Origin: Myrmaecium sp. VS I D KN 1
Taxonomy: Eukaryota; Ascomycota; Dothideomycetes; Valsariales; Valsariaceae
Length of the DNA: 64,000 nucleotides
Direction: 5' to 3'
NCBI GenBank assembly: GCA_019775845.1
Contig: JADQAV010000002.1
Span: forward strand, 992,001 to 1,056,000
In this document: positions 19,501-30,413 of the stretch, piece after piece
How the letters are laid out: each line of letters starts with the position of its first letter
How positions within the stretch are numbered: the stretch's first letter is position 1
Made by a program: the position numbers and the translations under genes
Notes under the pieces: generated by a model
The model's database searches: none
What the model was told of the DNA's origin: nothing
The model's input: the letters and a program-made list of their open reading frames with translations, nothing else

Positions 19501-20776
19501 TCAGAACCTCGACCGGTTCCTGCTCGCCCGGTACATAGTGAATCCGAAATAGCCCCCCGCGACCACGCAGCCGAAAAGGAGGAACTTGATCAAGAACCAT
19601 CCCCATCCGCCGCTGCTCTTAATCGCGCCGCCCTTCTTGGCGTGGAGTTGCTGGGTGTTAGCTTTGGAGTAGCCGCTGGCAGGCTTGCTGCCACCGCTCG
19701 GCTGGTAGAGGTTCTTGGTCTGCACGGATATGATGTCGTGGTTGTCGCTGAGCTCGCCGGTCTCGGCGGAGAAGCCGAGGTAAGTGACCGGCGGCAACTT
19801 GACGTTGGGGACATCGAAGCACTCGGTCCACTTGTCCTCGGACTTGTACAGAAGCTCGACCTTGAGGGACTTCTCGGCGAAGTAGGTCACACGCATCTTG
19901 GTGGGGATATTGGCGTTGCGGAGTCCACGGGCCTTTACATGATCCAGTTAGCATTTTTCCTTAACCATAGACGGCCAAGGTCCCAGTGTTGAGCCTCTTA
20001 TCAGGACCGGTGGGGCAAGAAGATCTCACCGAGCACCCGGCAAGCTCGTTAGCCTTGCCATCGTTCTCTTTGTCGTACGGAGTCTTGCCGTCGCCGAGAG
20101 CTGCCATGACAAGGGGGAAGACGACGCCGGGACGGTTGTTCTTGTAGGTATCAATGAAGATCCCGAGTCCCTCCCACATATCGGTGCTGCCAAAGACATT
20201 TCCGGGCGTGGCGCGCTGCTTGGTGAGCCACATGGCCATGCCGTCGCCGTAGAGGTTGCCTTGGCCATGGATCTTGAAATCGACGGTGATCTAAAGAGGA
20301 AGCCAATGTAAGCCTTCCGTGGTGTCCGCCGAGATTACAGAGAGCAGCGGACACGGCTCATACCTCCCAGTTCGTAGCTGTCAACGGCACCCGCGAAAAG
20401 AGCCAGCCGTTCCGCGAGGGCTTGTCCGAAGCCAGGCGGATGTATCTGTCCGTGCGGACGATGGTGTCGCCGCCGAAGTCGAACCAACGGCTCTGCATGT
20501 CCGAGTCCAGGTAAGGCTACACGAGGGCGGCGGCAGCGTCAGCGTCGAGCTCGAGCATGTACACAGGTTAGACGGTCGAGGTCTCTTACGGGTTCTAAGC
20601 TATGTGTTCGCAGCTACAAGGCGAGGTCAGCAGCATGCTCATGCGCGAGGCTTTTCGCTAGGATGCTCGCTCCATACCGATATCGACTTGATCTCCTCAT
20701 CCTGGGCGGAGACCAGGCCGCTCAGCAGTCCGCCGGCCAGCAGCCCGAGGAAGGTCCATGGTCGTAGGATAAGCAT
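19501..20776 (-). CDS. L-type lectin cargo receptor (VIP36/Emp46-47-like)
   Basis: Five exons (20776-20678, 20613-20590, 20516-20364, 20290-20030, 19932-19501), all in phase 0, give 322 residues. MLILRPWTFLGLLAGG with the following hydrophobic stretch ending SA is a clear signal peptide. The lectin domain carries LRTHSLEP-PYLDSDMQSRW, NWEITVDFKIHGQGN, LYGDGMAMWLTKQR and GLGIFIDTYKNNRPG, the metal/sugar-site region of leguminous-type lectins. One C-terminal membrane segment (about residues 290-310) is followed by the short basic tail MYRASRNRSRF. The family moves glycoproteins between ER and Golgi. The tail lacks a plain KKXX signal, so Golgi residence is as likely as ER-Golgi cycling. A 24-base second exon is typical of fungal orthologues as I recall them. 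Confidence 0.9.
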
Positions 20777-21364
20777 CTTGCGTGTGACGCAGGGCGTGTT
20801 CGGTATCCCGCTGGGGAGGGACGATCGGTGTGGGGAAATGGGTGGTGGTAGGTCGTGTTGATTCACGGGGGAGGGAGCGGAAAGGGAAACAATTGCACAA
20901 GTGGCGCCGGTGGACGGTAAAAGGGGGGTCGACAAAGGAAGGTAGAGAAGAAGGGCGTCGCTGGGGAGAACAGTGAGGCCTGGCAGGGAAAAGGTGCGCA
21001 AAGAGAAAAGAGAGAAACGAAAGGACAAGGGAAAGGCTGGTGGTGCTGCGTGCTGCAGTACGAAAGGACGGGTCTGCTGCTCTCTCACATGAATGGTCAA
21101 GCTGGCCTCAAGAAGCTTGGGAGCCGATCGATGGATGCCCGCCCCGGTCCCCGCCGAGTCGGCTGCTGCCGCCGTAGCCTCCGAGCGCCCTCCGTCATTT
21201 TCGGAAAAGTGCTTTCGGGTCTGATCCATCGATACGAGAATCTATTGTACTATCTCCATACTTCACTTTGCGAACGAACAACACAATCCAATTGCGCCGA
21301 CACAAACCGTTCCATTTCCTCCAGTATATCCACCGCACAAGCAAACCAAGACCGCCCGCCCACC
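20777..21364. promoter_or_regulatory. Divergent promoter of the lectin and TIM13 genes
   Basis: This 588-base spacer separates two divergent starts. It is CT-rich on the template side of each gene. No coding frame or distinct operator is recognised. Confidence 0.45.
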
Positions 21365-21773
21365 ATGTCTCTCTCCGACATCTCCGCCTATGCCTCCTCC
21401 GACCCCAAGACGGCCGTCATGCGGCAAATGCAGCAAGCCGCCGCCATCGAGAACGCAAAGATGCTCGTCGACGTACGTGACTGACATCTCCACAATTCCC
21501 CGCTCCTTCCCCGGACCTCTTCCCATTAGACCGGTTTTAAAAAGAGAAAAACGAGATTTGGACCGGTTCACTAACAGTTGCCGACCGGGGCTCCAGAAGC
21601 TAAACGAGCACTGCTTCGAGCGCTGCATCCCCAAACCCGCCGGCTCCCTCTCCAAGGGCGAGGAGACCTGCTTCACCCAGTGCATGGAGAAGTACATGGG
21701 CGCCTACAACGTCGTCGCCAAGCAGTACGTCGCCCGGATACAGAAGGAGGCCTCGTCCGGTGGCTTGCCTTAA
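21365..21773 (+). CDS. TIM13: Mitochondrial small Tim chaperone TIM13
   Basis: Two exons (21365-21472 and 21597-21773) give 94 residues; the 124-base intron has GTACGT/CCAG borders. The twin CX3C motif is at Cys 42/46 (HCFERCIP) and Cys 61/65 (TCFTQCME) with 14 residues between, as in small Tims. The following EKYMGAYNVVAKQYVARIQ matches the Tim13 C-terminal helix rather than Tim8, Tim9 or Tim10. Tim13 pairs with Tim8 as a hexameric chaperone that escorts hydrophobic precursors across the intermembrane space. The protein should be imported and oxidised by Mia40. A nearer acceptor (CTAACAG at 21576-21582 region) would shift the frame, so the CCAG site is chosen. Confidence 0.93.
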
Positions 21774-22321
21774 AGATGAAAAAGAAACGAAGAAAAAGAA
21801 GAAGAAGGAGAAGATGGGGGTGGGAAAGGATAAAAAAGGGTTATGGGAATGGGAAAGGGAAAGGGAGGCAGAGCCTCGATCGGAATGAACACCGCATGGC
21901 TCATGAAATGCTGTTGGATGAAGATTTTCTGTGTATACTATGATCTGGGCTGATCCCGGGGGGCAAGGGAATGGATCCGGACGGTCAAACCAAAGCGTCC
22001 ACCTGTACGATAAAAAGCACATTATACAAAAAGAAAGCCATGTCAAATTTGGTTTCAAGATTGCATCGGGGCAAAAAGAACAGGATACTTCGCTCCTCCG
22101 CTATGCTGATGGACACATAGATACATATGCTTGCTATGAACAGTAGGAAATTGCCAAAAGAAAACGCCAGGTGGGATCCACCGAAGAAGGGGTACAATGT
22201 TCGAAGGACCCAGAGCAGAGAGTGCGCAGCAGCCAGCCGGCCCAAGCCCACACACCGGAAGGGAAGCAGGTGCTTCTTCTTCAACAACAACGACGTTGAC
22301 CGCGCTATATTTCTCTCTCTC
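21774..22321. other. Convergent spacer between TIM13 and NUC1
   Basis: This holds the 3' regions of two convergent genes. It is A/G-rich just after TIM13 (21775-21870) and has nothing else recognisable. Confidence 0.45.
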
Positions 22322-23335
22322 TCACTTCTTCCCGAAGCTCCTCTGCCGGTCCTTGTACTCCTTCACGATGAGCGAGCAGCTGACCTCCTCGCACAGGCGC
22401 TTCCGGCGCTCAGCGGGCAGGAGGCTGACGAACTCGAGCCCGCTCGCGCGCTCGACGACCTCGACGGGAACCTCGAAGTCCGCCAAGGGCTTCTTGTTGT
22501 CGATGACGGCGTTGGGGAGGACGAAGGCGGCGAGGGCGACCTTGTTGCTGCCGCCCGCCGCCGCCGCCGCCGGGTCCTCGCCGTAGATGACCTTGTAGAA
22601 GTGGGTGGGGACGGCGACGTTGGGCGGGCTGCCGATGACCTCGTAGCTGACGCGCCACTTGCCGTCGGCCTCCTTGCGGGGCAGGTAGAGGGGCCCGGTG
22701 ACGACGCGGACGCTGGGGTAGCGGCCGGTGAGGCGGCGGCAGAAGTCCTCGAGGTGCGCCCAGTAGTCCCGGTTGAAGCCGTCGCCGACCTGGGGGCACA
22801 TGTTGCTCAGCGCGAACGTGTCGTCCATGGCCTGCTGGCTCCACTTCGCATCCGCGGCCGGGACCTGATGGCCCCGGTCGTAGCCCGACCGGAAGTAGTC
22901 CTTCAGCCTCGCCCGGAACTTCTCCGGGATCGCCGCGTCCTCGTAGAAGACCGACTGCTTCCGGTCCGCGTTGTTCTGCGCGAGCGATTCGGGTGTGATG
23001 TGCTCCGCCACCCAGGCCGGGTTGCGCGTCCGCCGGTCGAAGGCGGACGTCAGCGAGGCCGCGTTCCGCAGGTCCGACACCGGCCCCGGGAAGCCGTACT
23101 GGAAGAGCCCGTTCGGGTCGACGGGCGCGCCCGCGAGCTTCGCGACGTTCTTGCCCGGGACAGGGATCTGCAGCGGTGCCGACGCGGCCGGGGAGGGCGT
23201 GGCCACCGTCGGCGCGGTGGCGGTCGGAACAGGCGACGGAGCGGTCGTCTTCTTGCTCGAATAGAAGGCGGCGGTTGCGGCGGAGCCTGCGGCAGCTCCG
23301 GCCGCGGCGATGATGGCGAGCGTGGTCTTCGACAT
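22322..23335 (-). CDS. NUC1: Mitochondrial DNA/RNA non-specific nuclease (endonuclease G family)
   Basis: This intronless gene encodes 337 residues from the ATG at 23335. The frame stays open for 69 codons upstream, but without family resemblance, so the internal ATG is preferred. The start MSKTTLAIIAAAGAAAG is a membrane-anchor-type presequence. The beta-beta-alpha-metal nuclease signature SGYDRGHQVPAADAKW has its catalytic His near residue 156. NMCPQVGDGFNRDYWAHLE supplies the metal-binding Asn (about 188) and Glu. The family acts in mitochondria in DNA recombination and can move to the nucleus in cell death. A run of Ala residues from GCC repeats near the C terminus is a local expansion. 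Long open frames on both strands here result from high GC. Confidence 0.94.
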   Translation of the reverse strand: MSKTTLAIIAAAGAAAGSAATAAFYSSKKTTAPSPVPTATAPTVATPSPAASAPLQIPVPGKNVAKLAGAPVDPNGLFQYGFPGPVSDLRNAASLTSAFDRRTRNPAWVAEHITPESLAQNNADRKQSVFYEDAAIPEKFRARLKDYFRSGYDRGHQVPAADAKWSQQAMDDTFALSNMCPQVGDGFNRDYWAHLEDFCRRLTGRYPSVRVVTGPLYLPRKEADGKWRVSYEVIGSPPNVAVPTHFYKVIYGEDPAAAAAGGSNKVALAAFVLPNAVIDNKKPLADFEVPVEVVERASGLEFVSLLPAERRKRLCEEVSCSLIVKEYKDRQRSFGKK

Positions 23336-24041
23336 GGCGGCGACGGATGGAGAGCAATCCCCGACGGGAGTTTGCGAGCGCGTTGGAAAAAGTTCGGCGG
23401 TTTGGCGATGTGTGTGTGGTTTCAAGGGTCCAGCGGCGGTTGTAGATTTCTTGACCACGCCGGTTCGCTCCGCGGGCGGATGGTCAACCGAGCTGAGGTT
23501 CGGGTGTCCCAATGTCAAGGCGTGTGGGAGTCGGAGGTTCAATCGCGAAGTCCGCGAGCGAGAATCCCGGTGTTGATGGCTTGGCGTTCACGCATAATAT
23601 CATATTGTCCGTATGCACAGCATGTTCAACATTGCACACGTAGAAAATCATAAGAAGGGTCGCCAATCTGACTCCCTTAATTCCTTCATTCAAATAATTG
23701 CCATACGCCCAAGCCATGCAAGGCAGAGGTCGCAAGATAACTGACACATCCATCCGTAGCGAGATCCGCCCAAAATTCGACCCGAAATGCCCACCCGCAA
23801 GTCGTTCTTTTGTTTCAAACGCCTTTCCCTGCAGCCCATGAAAACCCAGGGTAACCGTTACTCCCAGAGCCTTATGAAAACTAGGCGTGAAAAAAAAGAA
23901 AAGAAAAGAAAAAGGTTCGCCAAGCCCATGCCACACGTTATGAAGGAAAGCAGCAAGGAATTTCTATACGCCAAGGAAAAAGCAGGTCGGAGACCCAACC
24001 AGCGAGACCCCGCAAGTGAATTGAGAGAGAGGGATGGGACT
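23336..24041. promoter_or_regulatory. NUC1 promoter and NC2-alpha 3' region
   Basis: The spacer lies between two genes on -. A single TGACTC word (Gcn4/CpcA-type core) lies near 23668. One such site carries little weight. No gene is supported. Confidence 0.35.
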
Positions 24042-24855
24042 TTAGAAGTCATCGTCGCTGCCCTTGCGCTTTCTCCTACCACCGCCTCTTTTCTTCTTGC
24101 CGACGGCCGCATCCTCGGAGTCTTCGGTCTTCTCCTGCGGCGCCGGCGCATCCGGGACCTTGCTGACGATTTCGGAAAGAAAGTCGAACTGTTCGTCTTT
24201 GACGATTGCTTGTTTCAAGTGCGAGGCGGTGACGCGTTTCTGTTGGCGACTCTTGGCCTCCGACGCGGCTTTGGTGACGAGCGAGATCATGAAGAGCTCC
24301 AATGCTTTCGCTGCAAAACGGATCGGGTTAGCATAAGCGCGCAGGTAGAGGAGGAGGGGAGGTGTTGAAGGGGCGCGACGTACAAACCACGACCGGAGTT
24401 ACTTGAGCAACCTTTCCGACGTCATCGTCGGCCTGCATAATGCGTTTTATCCTTGCGACAGGGAAATGCGTCTTGACCTGCACACCCTCCACCAATGTGC
24501 TCTCGCTGCTGCCTTCCATCTTGACGCGTTTAGGGGCGGGGACCGGCTCCGGATCCGACGGCGCTTGGTCGTGCTCTTCCTGCTTGGGCGGGACGTAGCG
24601 CTCAGCGGCGTAGCCAGCGTATGGAAGGGTAACCGAAGGCTGCGAAGGAAAACCAGGTTCGACGCCGGAGGGGCTCTGTGGGGTATATTCGGATTTTATG
24701 ACGGAGGCGGAAAGGCTGCTGAACGGCGCGAAATCCTGGCCGTAGGCGACGCTTCCACCGTAGCTTGTGTGTTGCGCGTGGGTTGTCGGTTCCTGTTCGT
24801 TGGCGAAATAGCCCAGCGGAATGTCCGGGGATTGGGGACGGTATGATGTATCCAT
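24042..24855 (-). CDS. Negative cofactor 2 alpha subunit (Bur6/DRAP1-like histone fold)
   Basis: Two exons (24855-24384 and 24310-24042) give 246 residues. The 73-base intron has GTACGT/GCAG borders and splits a Ser codon. The first half is disordered and Tyr/Pro/Gln/Ser-rich. The histone fold (about residues 128-215) reads [20 protein letters not shown], then [40 protein letters not shown] and [10 protein letters not shown]. The [15 protein letters not shown] segment is the DRAP1/Bur6 pattern rather than NF-YC/Hap5, which would have AEAP and RRTLQ. A basic [14 protein letters not shown] segment before the acidic end could be a nuclear signal. With NC2-beta it binds TBP on promoters and controls RNA polymerase II initiation. 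Dpb3-like proteins are the main alternative. Confidence 0.82.
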
Positions 24856-26812
24856 CTGCGCAAGAGCCCGGGGTACAGGGCTTAAATATTACGACACCGC
24901 CTTGTAGCGCCCTACTACTCGGAGCTTTATTTTTTTTCCCTTCCCTTTAGATCTTGCACGCAGGCGGGACTGTGCGAGGTCACCACCGACCAGTTGGGAG
25001 CTCGTGCAGACGAACGGCCTTGCAGGCTAATGGAGGACTAAGGCCCGACAGAGCGTGCTCCGCAGAAAACTTTGGATCCGGTACAGCGGGCGATGCCCTT
25101 GCTACGTCGTTAATTACACCGAATGCAGGCGCAAGGAATCCAACGACGGCTATCAGGGCTATCGGTGACAGGGAGAAAAGGATGTTACAAGGGATCGCGA
25201 TGGTAACCGGTGCCTGCTGTGCCACGGCGACACGGGGAGAAAAGGGTGTGTGGGATGGTATCAAGTACTCTGGACTTTGAACACAGCCTGAGCGGCTCCC
25301 AATCAAAAAAGAAAACCGGCTCCGCTGTGTGGATGTGGAGAAAGAAGCCGGGTAAGAAAAAATGGTGTAAAAATAAAAAGGCAGGGAGGGCCAATCAGAA
25401 GACTCGATGAAAGGCGGATCGAAATGATCGGAGGTTTTGTCGTTATTTCCTTCGGTTTGCGCTCGACGCAGCCGAGGGCTTTATCTTATCGGGGGAGGGT
25501 GGGTGCGGGTGCGGCGGCGGGTGTGCACGGTGCTGCTGCTGCTGCTGCTTTATAAACAGAAAAAAGAAGGCCTTTCTGGAAGGGGAACTTGTGGACTTTA
25601 GGGTAGGGGGAACTTGACTCGAGGGCGAAGGAGGGCGGGCGTCATCAGCCCTTTATATCTGCCCGCGTCATTATTGGCAAGTTCGCCGTTTCTGTTGTTC
25701 AGGGGTGGGCCCAGGCGTCCGCCCGTCGTCACTACCTGCTACTCCTACCACTGGAGAGGGCAAAAGGCGGCGGGACCTGGGAAGGGGTGGTGGGCTAAGC
25801 CCGCGCCGCGACGGCTTGCAACCCTAACTTTCTGCTCCCCTCGTTCCCGCGTTCCGTCAACAACACAGACTCTACCTCTTGGAACCTGGAGAGAGAGACG
25901 GAGGTTCTCATCGCCGGAAAGAACATCGTTGGAATGCTGCCCTGTGCGATGACAGCGTCCGAGGATGGCCGTTCCCCATCCGTTTCCTCTGTCTGTCTTC
26001 TTGTTCCCCCCACACGCGAGACGTTGGATGAAGAAAGAGCTACTTCTCGAGGTCCAAAGCAACACGCGCTCGTGGATTCTTGCATGCCTGTTAGACAGGC
26101 TTGTGAAATCGCATTCCTTCCGGCGTTCGAGGTCTGTCAAAAACATACTCTCTATCTCACAACCTGCTTTCCCTTCGCCACTCCTCGCAACTGCGGCTGC
26201 CTGTGATGTTGGAAGCCCGATCCCGCCTCGCGCGGAAGTTGCGGTTTCCCTCGTCCGGTGCGCGGTGGTTGTCTGTGGCTATGTAGGCAGCAGGGTGTGT
26301 GTGGTGAGGATGTGTCAGCCTCAGCTGAAGCGAACACGACGACGTGCTCCCATGAGGGTTAATTACTTGATCTAATCTGACAACGTCCTATCCGCGTGGT
26401 GGTTCAAGAGGTCGGATTGTGTTATTCCTGTCGACACTGAGCGATCTGGAAGGGGGAGTTGTGGACGATGGAGACGATGCTTAGCATGCAGAGGAGCCCG
26501 CAATATAGATATCGCCAGGCTATATATCGTTGCTGCATTTATCCAGATGTACATATCTGCTGCGTAAATATAGCACCCTCTTAGGTGATGGAAAAGACAA
26601 CGTCTTCCGCCCGCAGCATTGCTGTATCCCGTTAACGATCTACGTCGTCGGAACACTTGGTCCTAATTATATTCATATATTGTGCAATATGTCCCATCTG
26701 CGTCTGACGGGAGCTTTACAACCCACATCTAAGATAGCCTCAAGTCCCCTGATCGCCTCATGCAGCGTCGAGTTCTCCCTCGCAACCAGTGAGACCCGAG
26801 ATCCCAGCCTTC
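24856..26812. other. Large spacer: NC2-alpha upstream region and NOSIP 3' region
   Basis: Nearly 2 kb without a supported gene. It contains a TGC/CTG microsatellite at 25531-25549, immediately followed on + by a TATAAA word (25551-25556). There is also an AT-rich 26500-26700 segment. A hydrophobic open frame on - near 25000-25250 exists, but it matches no family I know. Confidence 0.4.
25531..25549 (+). repeat. TGC (CTG) trinucleotide run
   Basis: Six uninterrupted units lie in non-coding DNA next to a TATAAA word. Confidence 0.8.
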
Positions 26813-28087
26813 TCAACACTGGAACGCCACGCCTTCCTTTTTGACCATGTTCGTCCCACCGCCCGCATATCCCGTCCCCTCACTTCGAATCAACACCAAC
26901 CCAGGCTTGAGCTCCTTATCCTTCTTTTTCTTCTTCCCCTCCTTCCCGACCTCGCTTTCATCCCTACCACTCTCCTTCTTGCCACTCAGATCCGCGCTGC
27001 AGACGTAGCACGCCAGCTCCCCCGCCGCGCCGCCTCGCTCGACCTGCTCGTGCGGATCGTGCGCGTGGTCGGCGATCATGAACTTCTCCGTGCACGGCTT
27101 GCAGAGCACGTGCCCGCACGGGATGGCCAGGTACGCTTTGGTCGCGTTGGAGAGCGCGCGGTGGCAGGATGGGCAGCTGGGTTTCGAGACGGGCTTGGCG
27201 TCTTTGGCGTCGGTGGTTGCTTCCATGGTGAAGTGCACGTCGGTGAGGAGTTTGAGGGAGTAGTGGTGCGGCTTGGAAGGGTTGGAGGAAGGGCAGGTGG
27301 GAGTGTGCTTGTGCTTTTTGGTGGAGGATTTGTTGGCGGCTGGATCCGAGGCCTTGGAGTCTGTTGATGGTGTTTCTGAAGGGACCCAGAAGGATGGGAG
27401 GTGGGGTGTTGCTGCTTTCTGCGTACAGTGTTAGCCAACCTCATGTAACAGGAGGGTTACTATTCCATACCTTCTCTTCCAGTAATTGCTTCTTCATCTT
27501 ATTCTTGTCCTCTTCCGCAATCCTCATCAGCTCTGCCTCGTCGATCTCGAACTTCCTCTTGACACCCTTGGACTGCTGCGTCCCGTTGGCTTGTTCCTGA
27601 ACCTCTCTCTCCACCACCACCTTCCCCCGTTCTCTGCCGACAACTTGCCCAGCCGCCCCAGGGCCGTACTTCTCCTGCAAGCCCATCTGTACTAGCTCGA
27701 ACTCCCGAATCGCTCGCTGGCGCGCCTCTTCCTCCTGCCTTGCCTCTTCCTCCGCTTGCTCTGCTCTTCGTCTCTCAGCCTCCTTCTCCATACGCTTCAT
27801 TTCCTTCATCTGCGCGAGCAGATTGTTGATGGCGCATTCCCGGCAGAAGATGTCGCCTTGCGGACAGGCGACGGGGTCCACGGCGGGAAGGAGGCAGAGC
27901 TGACAGCTGCCGAATGGGAGGAAGGAATCACGCGTGAGATGTGTGGACTGGGAGCCCCAGTGCGATTTCAGCTGTTGGCGCTCATGTGCGGTGAAGAACG
28001 CTAAGGAGGTATTACGTTCTACAGGGATGGGTGAGCAACGAAAAGATCTGTTTGTTCAAATAGGTATATCGTACTACTGTGAGCCAT
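26813..28087 (-). CDS. NOSIP-like RING/U-box protein
   Basis: Three exons (28087-28075, 28018-27471, 27418-26813) give 388 residues. The 13-base first exon encodes MAHS and one base of the next codon; introns begin GTACGA and GTATGG. The N-terminal zinc/U-box-like part reads LTRDSFLPFGSCQLCLLPAV, then DPVACPQGDIFCRECAINNL. A Glu/Arg-rich coiled coil follows (about 75-140). The C-terminal half-box is SCPSCHRALSNATKAYLAIP, then CGHVLCKPC. This split arrangement is that of animal nitric oxide synthase-interacting protein and its fungal counterparts, which are probable E3 ubiquitin ligases associated with spliceosomes. The fungal function is inferred from the family; animal NOS binding should not be assumed. 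Confidence 0.85.
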
Positions 28088-28388
28088 GGTGATGACAGGT
28101 GCTAATTTTGCGCGCGTTGGTACTGTGAGAAGTAAGTTGTTTGCGACTTGCAGTTCTTCCTTGCAATCGCGGTCCGTTAACGCGCGATGATGCAGGTTGG
28201 ATGGCCCCTTCCCGTCCCGGTGGAGATTTCGGCGGAGGTGCCACAAAGCTCCCGCCGCCGCCGATCCCTGTCAAAGCTCGAGTCCCGGCGCAAAAAAAAG
28301 GGCGCGACCTTGTTGAGCCTCTTGCGCCCCGACCATATTCCCACTTCCCCCCTCCATGGTTTCTGCATAAAGTCGAATCGTCTCTTCA
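28088..28388. promoter_or_regulatory. Bidirectional promoter of the NOSIP-like and tafazzin genes
   Basis: Only 301 bases separate the two start codons, so both core promoters must lie here. No clear TATA box or known operator is seen. Confidence 0.5.
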
Positions 28389-29719
28389 ATGTCGAGCGAA
28401 GACGCGCCGCTCGCTCCCAGCCTGCCATGGCGCGCGGCGTCCACCATGATCATGGGCGTCACCGGCATCTTGGCAAAAGGTCTCATCTCGGGGGCGAATC
28501 AGCTGGAAGTCAGCGGCCTTGATGGATTCCTGAAATTATTGGATGCGCGTAGGGATGTTGCACACAGGGAGAGGGGGCTCATCACAGGTTCGTGAGACCA
28601 ATTCGCCGTGTGGATTAGCGATGCTGATTATCTTTCAGTATGCAATCATGTCTCTGTGTACGTAGGTGCTTTCCACCTCATGCAGACCGCCCGATGACCG
28701 TGGACTTTGTCTAACACCAGCCTAGGCTGGATGATCCATTGATTTGGGGAGTCCTTCCCTTCCGATATACCACCAATCCGGACAACCTTCGCTGGAGTCT
28801 CGGAAGTCATGACCTCTGCTACACGAACAAGTAATGCCCTCCCTTGTCGTCTCTTTAGACAGGCGCTCACGGGCATATCAGGCTGTTCTCCACCTTCTTC
28901 ATGCTAGGCCAGACATTGCCTTGCCATCGTCTCGCGCACTCACCACACGGTGGGCTTTTCCAACCTACAATTACGCAGACCATCCGCCTCCTCTCCCGTG
29001 GGCCTTTTCTCCAGCCCACCCCGCTACCCTCGACTTACCAACCGCCCGCTGCTGGTCCGACCGTCTCAAGCGCGCCCAAGCACCTCGAAGATATCTCCGA
29101 CCCTTTCAGTTCCTCCGTCTTGACCTACACTACCAACGGGCTGGACTGCCATCCCGCGCCCAGCGCCTACGCGTCGCGCAGGCACGCCTGGGTCCACATC
29201 TTCCCGGAGGGCAAGGTGCACCAGAAGGACGACCGGACGATGCGATACTTCAAGTGGGGTGTGGCCCGGCTGATCCTGGAGACGGACGTGTGTCCGGACG
29301 TGGTTCCGATGTGGATCGAAGGGCCGCAGGAGATCATGCACGAGTCGCGAGAGTTCCCCCGGTTCCTGCCGAGGATAGGGAAGAAGGTCAGCGTCAACTT
29401 CGGGGACAAGTTGGGCGAGGAGGAGTTCGGGGATCTGCGGAACCAATGGAAGCAGCTGATGGAGCGGGAGGTGAAGCGGTTACCGCCTGGGAAGGAGCTG
29501 GTCCTTGGGGAGCTGACGGATGAGCTGAAGTACGGGAAAGAGGCGGTGGATCTGCGGTTGGAGTGTACGAAGCGGGTACGAGAGGCGGTGTTGAAGCTCA
29601 GGAGAAAGAGGGGCTGGCCCGATGAGGATCCGAAGTTTGGGCTGGCGGAGACGTACCGTGCGGAAGGGCATAGTGGGAGCGGCAGGATGGACGACGGTAG
29701 CTGGGTGAAGGACATCTAG
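28389..29719 (+). CDS. TAZ1: Tafazzin, cardiolipin-remodelling transacylase
   Basis: Four exons (28389-28587, 28639-28657, 28726-28830, 28882-29719) give 386 residues. The 19-base second exon encodes VCNHVSV together with its flanking split codons. The acyltransferase HX4D motif is completed only by splicing: His 70 and Asp 75 in VCNHVSVLDDPLIWG. The second motif is HIFPEGKV (about 213-220), with VVPMWIEG further on. The enzyme exchanges acyl chains between cardiolipin and phospholipids at mitochondrial membranes. The early hydrophobic stretch MIMGVTGILAKGLISGANQL could be the interfacial anchor. A 40-50 residue Pro/Ser-rich insertion precedes the second motif, as is common in fungal forms. 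Confidence 0.93.
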
Positions 29720-30413
29720 AGGCCTGTCTCTTCGCTGGAAGAAAGACATCGCTCTGCGTCGGGTCATCGGGAGAGGCACTTTTGTTTCTGTTCTTCTCTT
29801 GTTCAACAGAAAAGTCATCAATTACTGTAACGATATAGATCTGTCTCACAACATTGTATATGGAGGACCGTGGAGAAGCAAATGTTTCCTTAGTAAGTCT
29901 TCTTGTTTCCCGTTTCCTTTGGCCTGGGGCAGGCAGGCAGGCAGGCATCTCCTTCCATCGAACCGCAAGGGGACAGCCAGTGTCTCAGCGCACGGACCAT
30001 GTCCTGAACAACAACCCCAGAAATAGCATGAACCGTGCGCCACGTCGACCTCTTGAACCAGGTAAATGATGTAGACCGACTGGCACTTCTCGTGCGTCTG
30101 ATACCTACGATCGTTTGCGGAGGGCTCGGGAATGTATCTATTTCGCTGCTCTCACCACCAGATGCAATATAGATATCAGTCTGATCGAACATGGAGAGAG
30201 TGAGAAGAGCGTGGCCTGCGATCCACCAACTGTACAACTCTCGCACTCAAGAGCCTTGTGATTCGGTCAGGCACCGATGTCTTGTGAACGCTGACAACCC
30301 CCCACGAACGAGGTTGCATCCCACTGCCAGTAGAACGCTTCACGGCGGAATAGTCACGTCGTCGGTCATCTCCTCTCAGGGGACTATCTATACCTCACGC
30401 ACTCGGTGCAAAC
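29720..30413. promoter_or_regulatory. Spacer: tafazzin 3' region and UBP12 promoter
   Basis: This stretch contains a GGCA tetranucleotide run (29928-29946). The AT-leaning text CTATCTATACC at 30384-30394 lies just before the proposed UBP12 start. No separate gene is supported. Confidence 0.4.
29928..29946 (+). repeat. GGCA tetranucleotide run
   Basis: About five tandem GGCA units lie in a 3' region. A similar GGCA-rich patch occurs near 57090-57115. Confidence 0.7.

Noticed and set aside
22127-23653. A 508-codon open frame on + across NUC1
   Set aside because: It is an Arg/Gly/Val-rich shadow of the high-GC nuclease gene on -. The - frame has the full DRGH signature.
24954-25306. A hydrophobic open frame on - upstream of NC2-alpha
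   Set aside because: It is short and unlike any known family, with no clear start context, so it is treated as non-coding.
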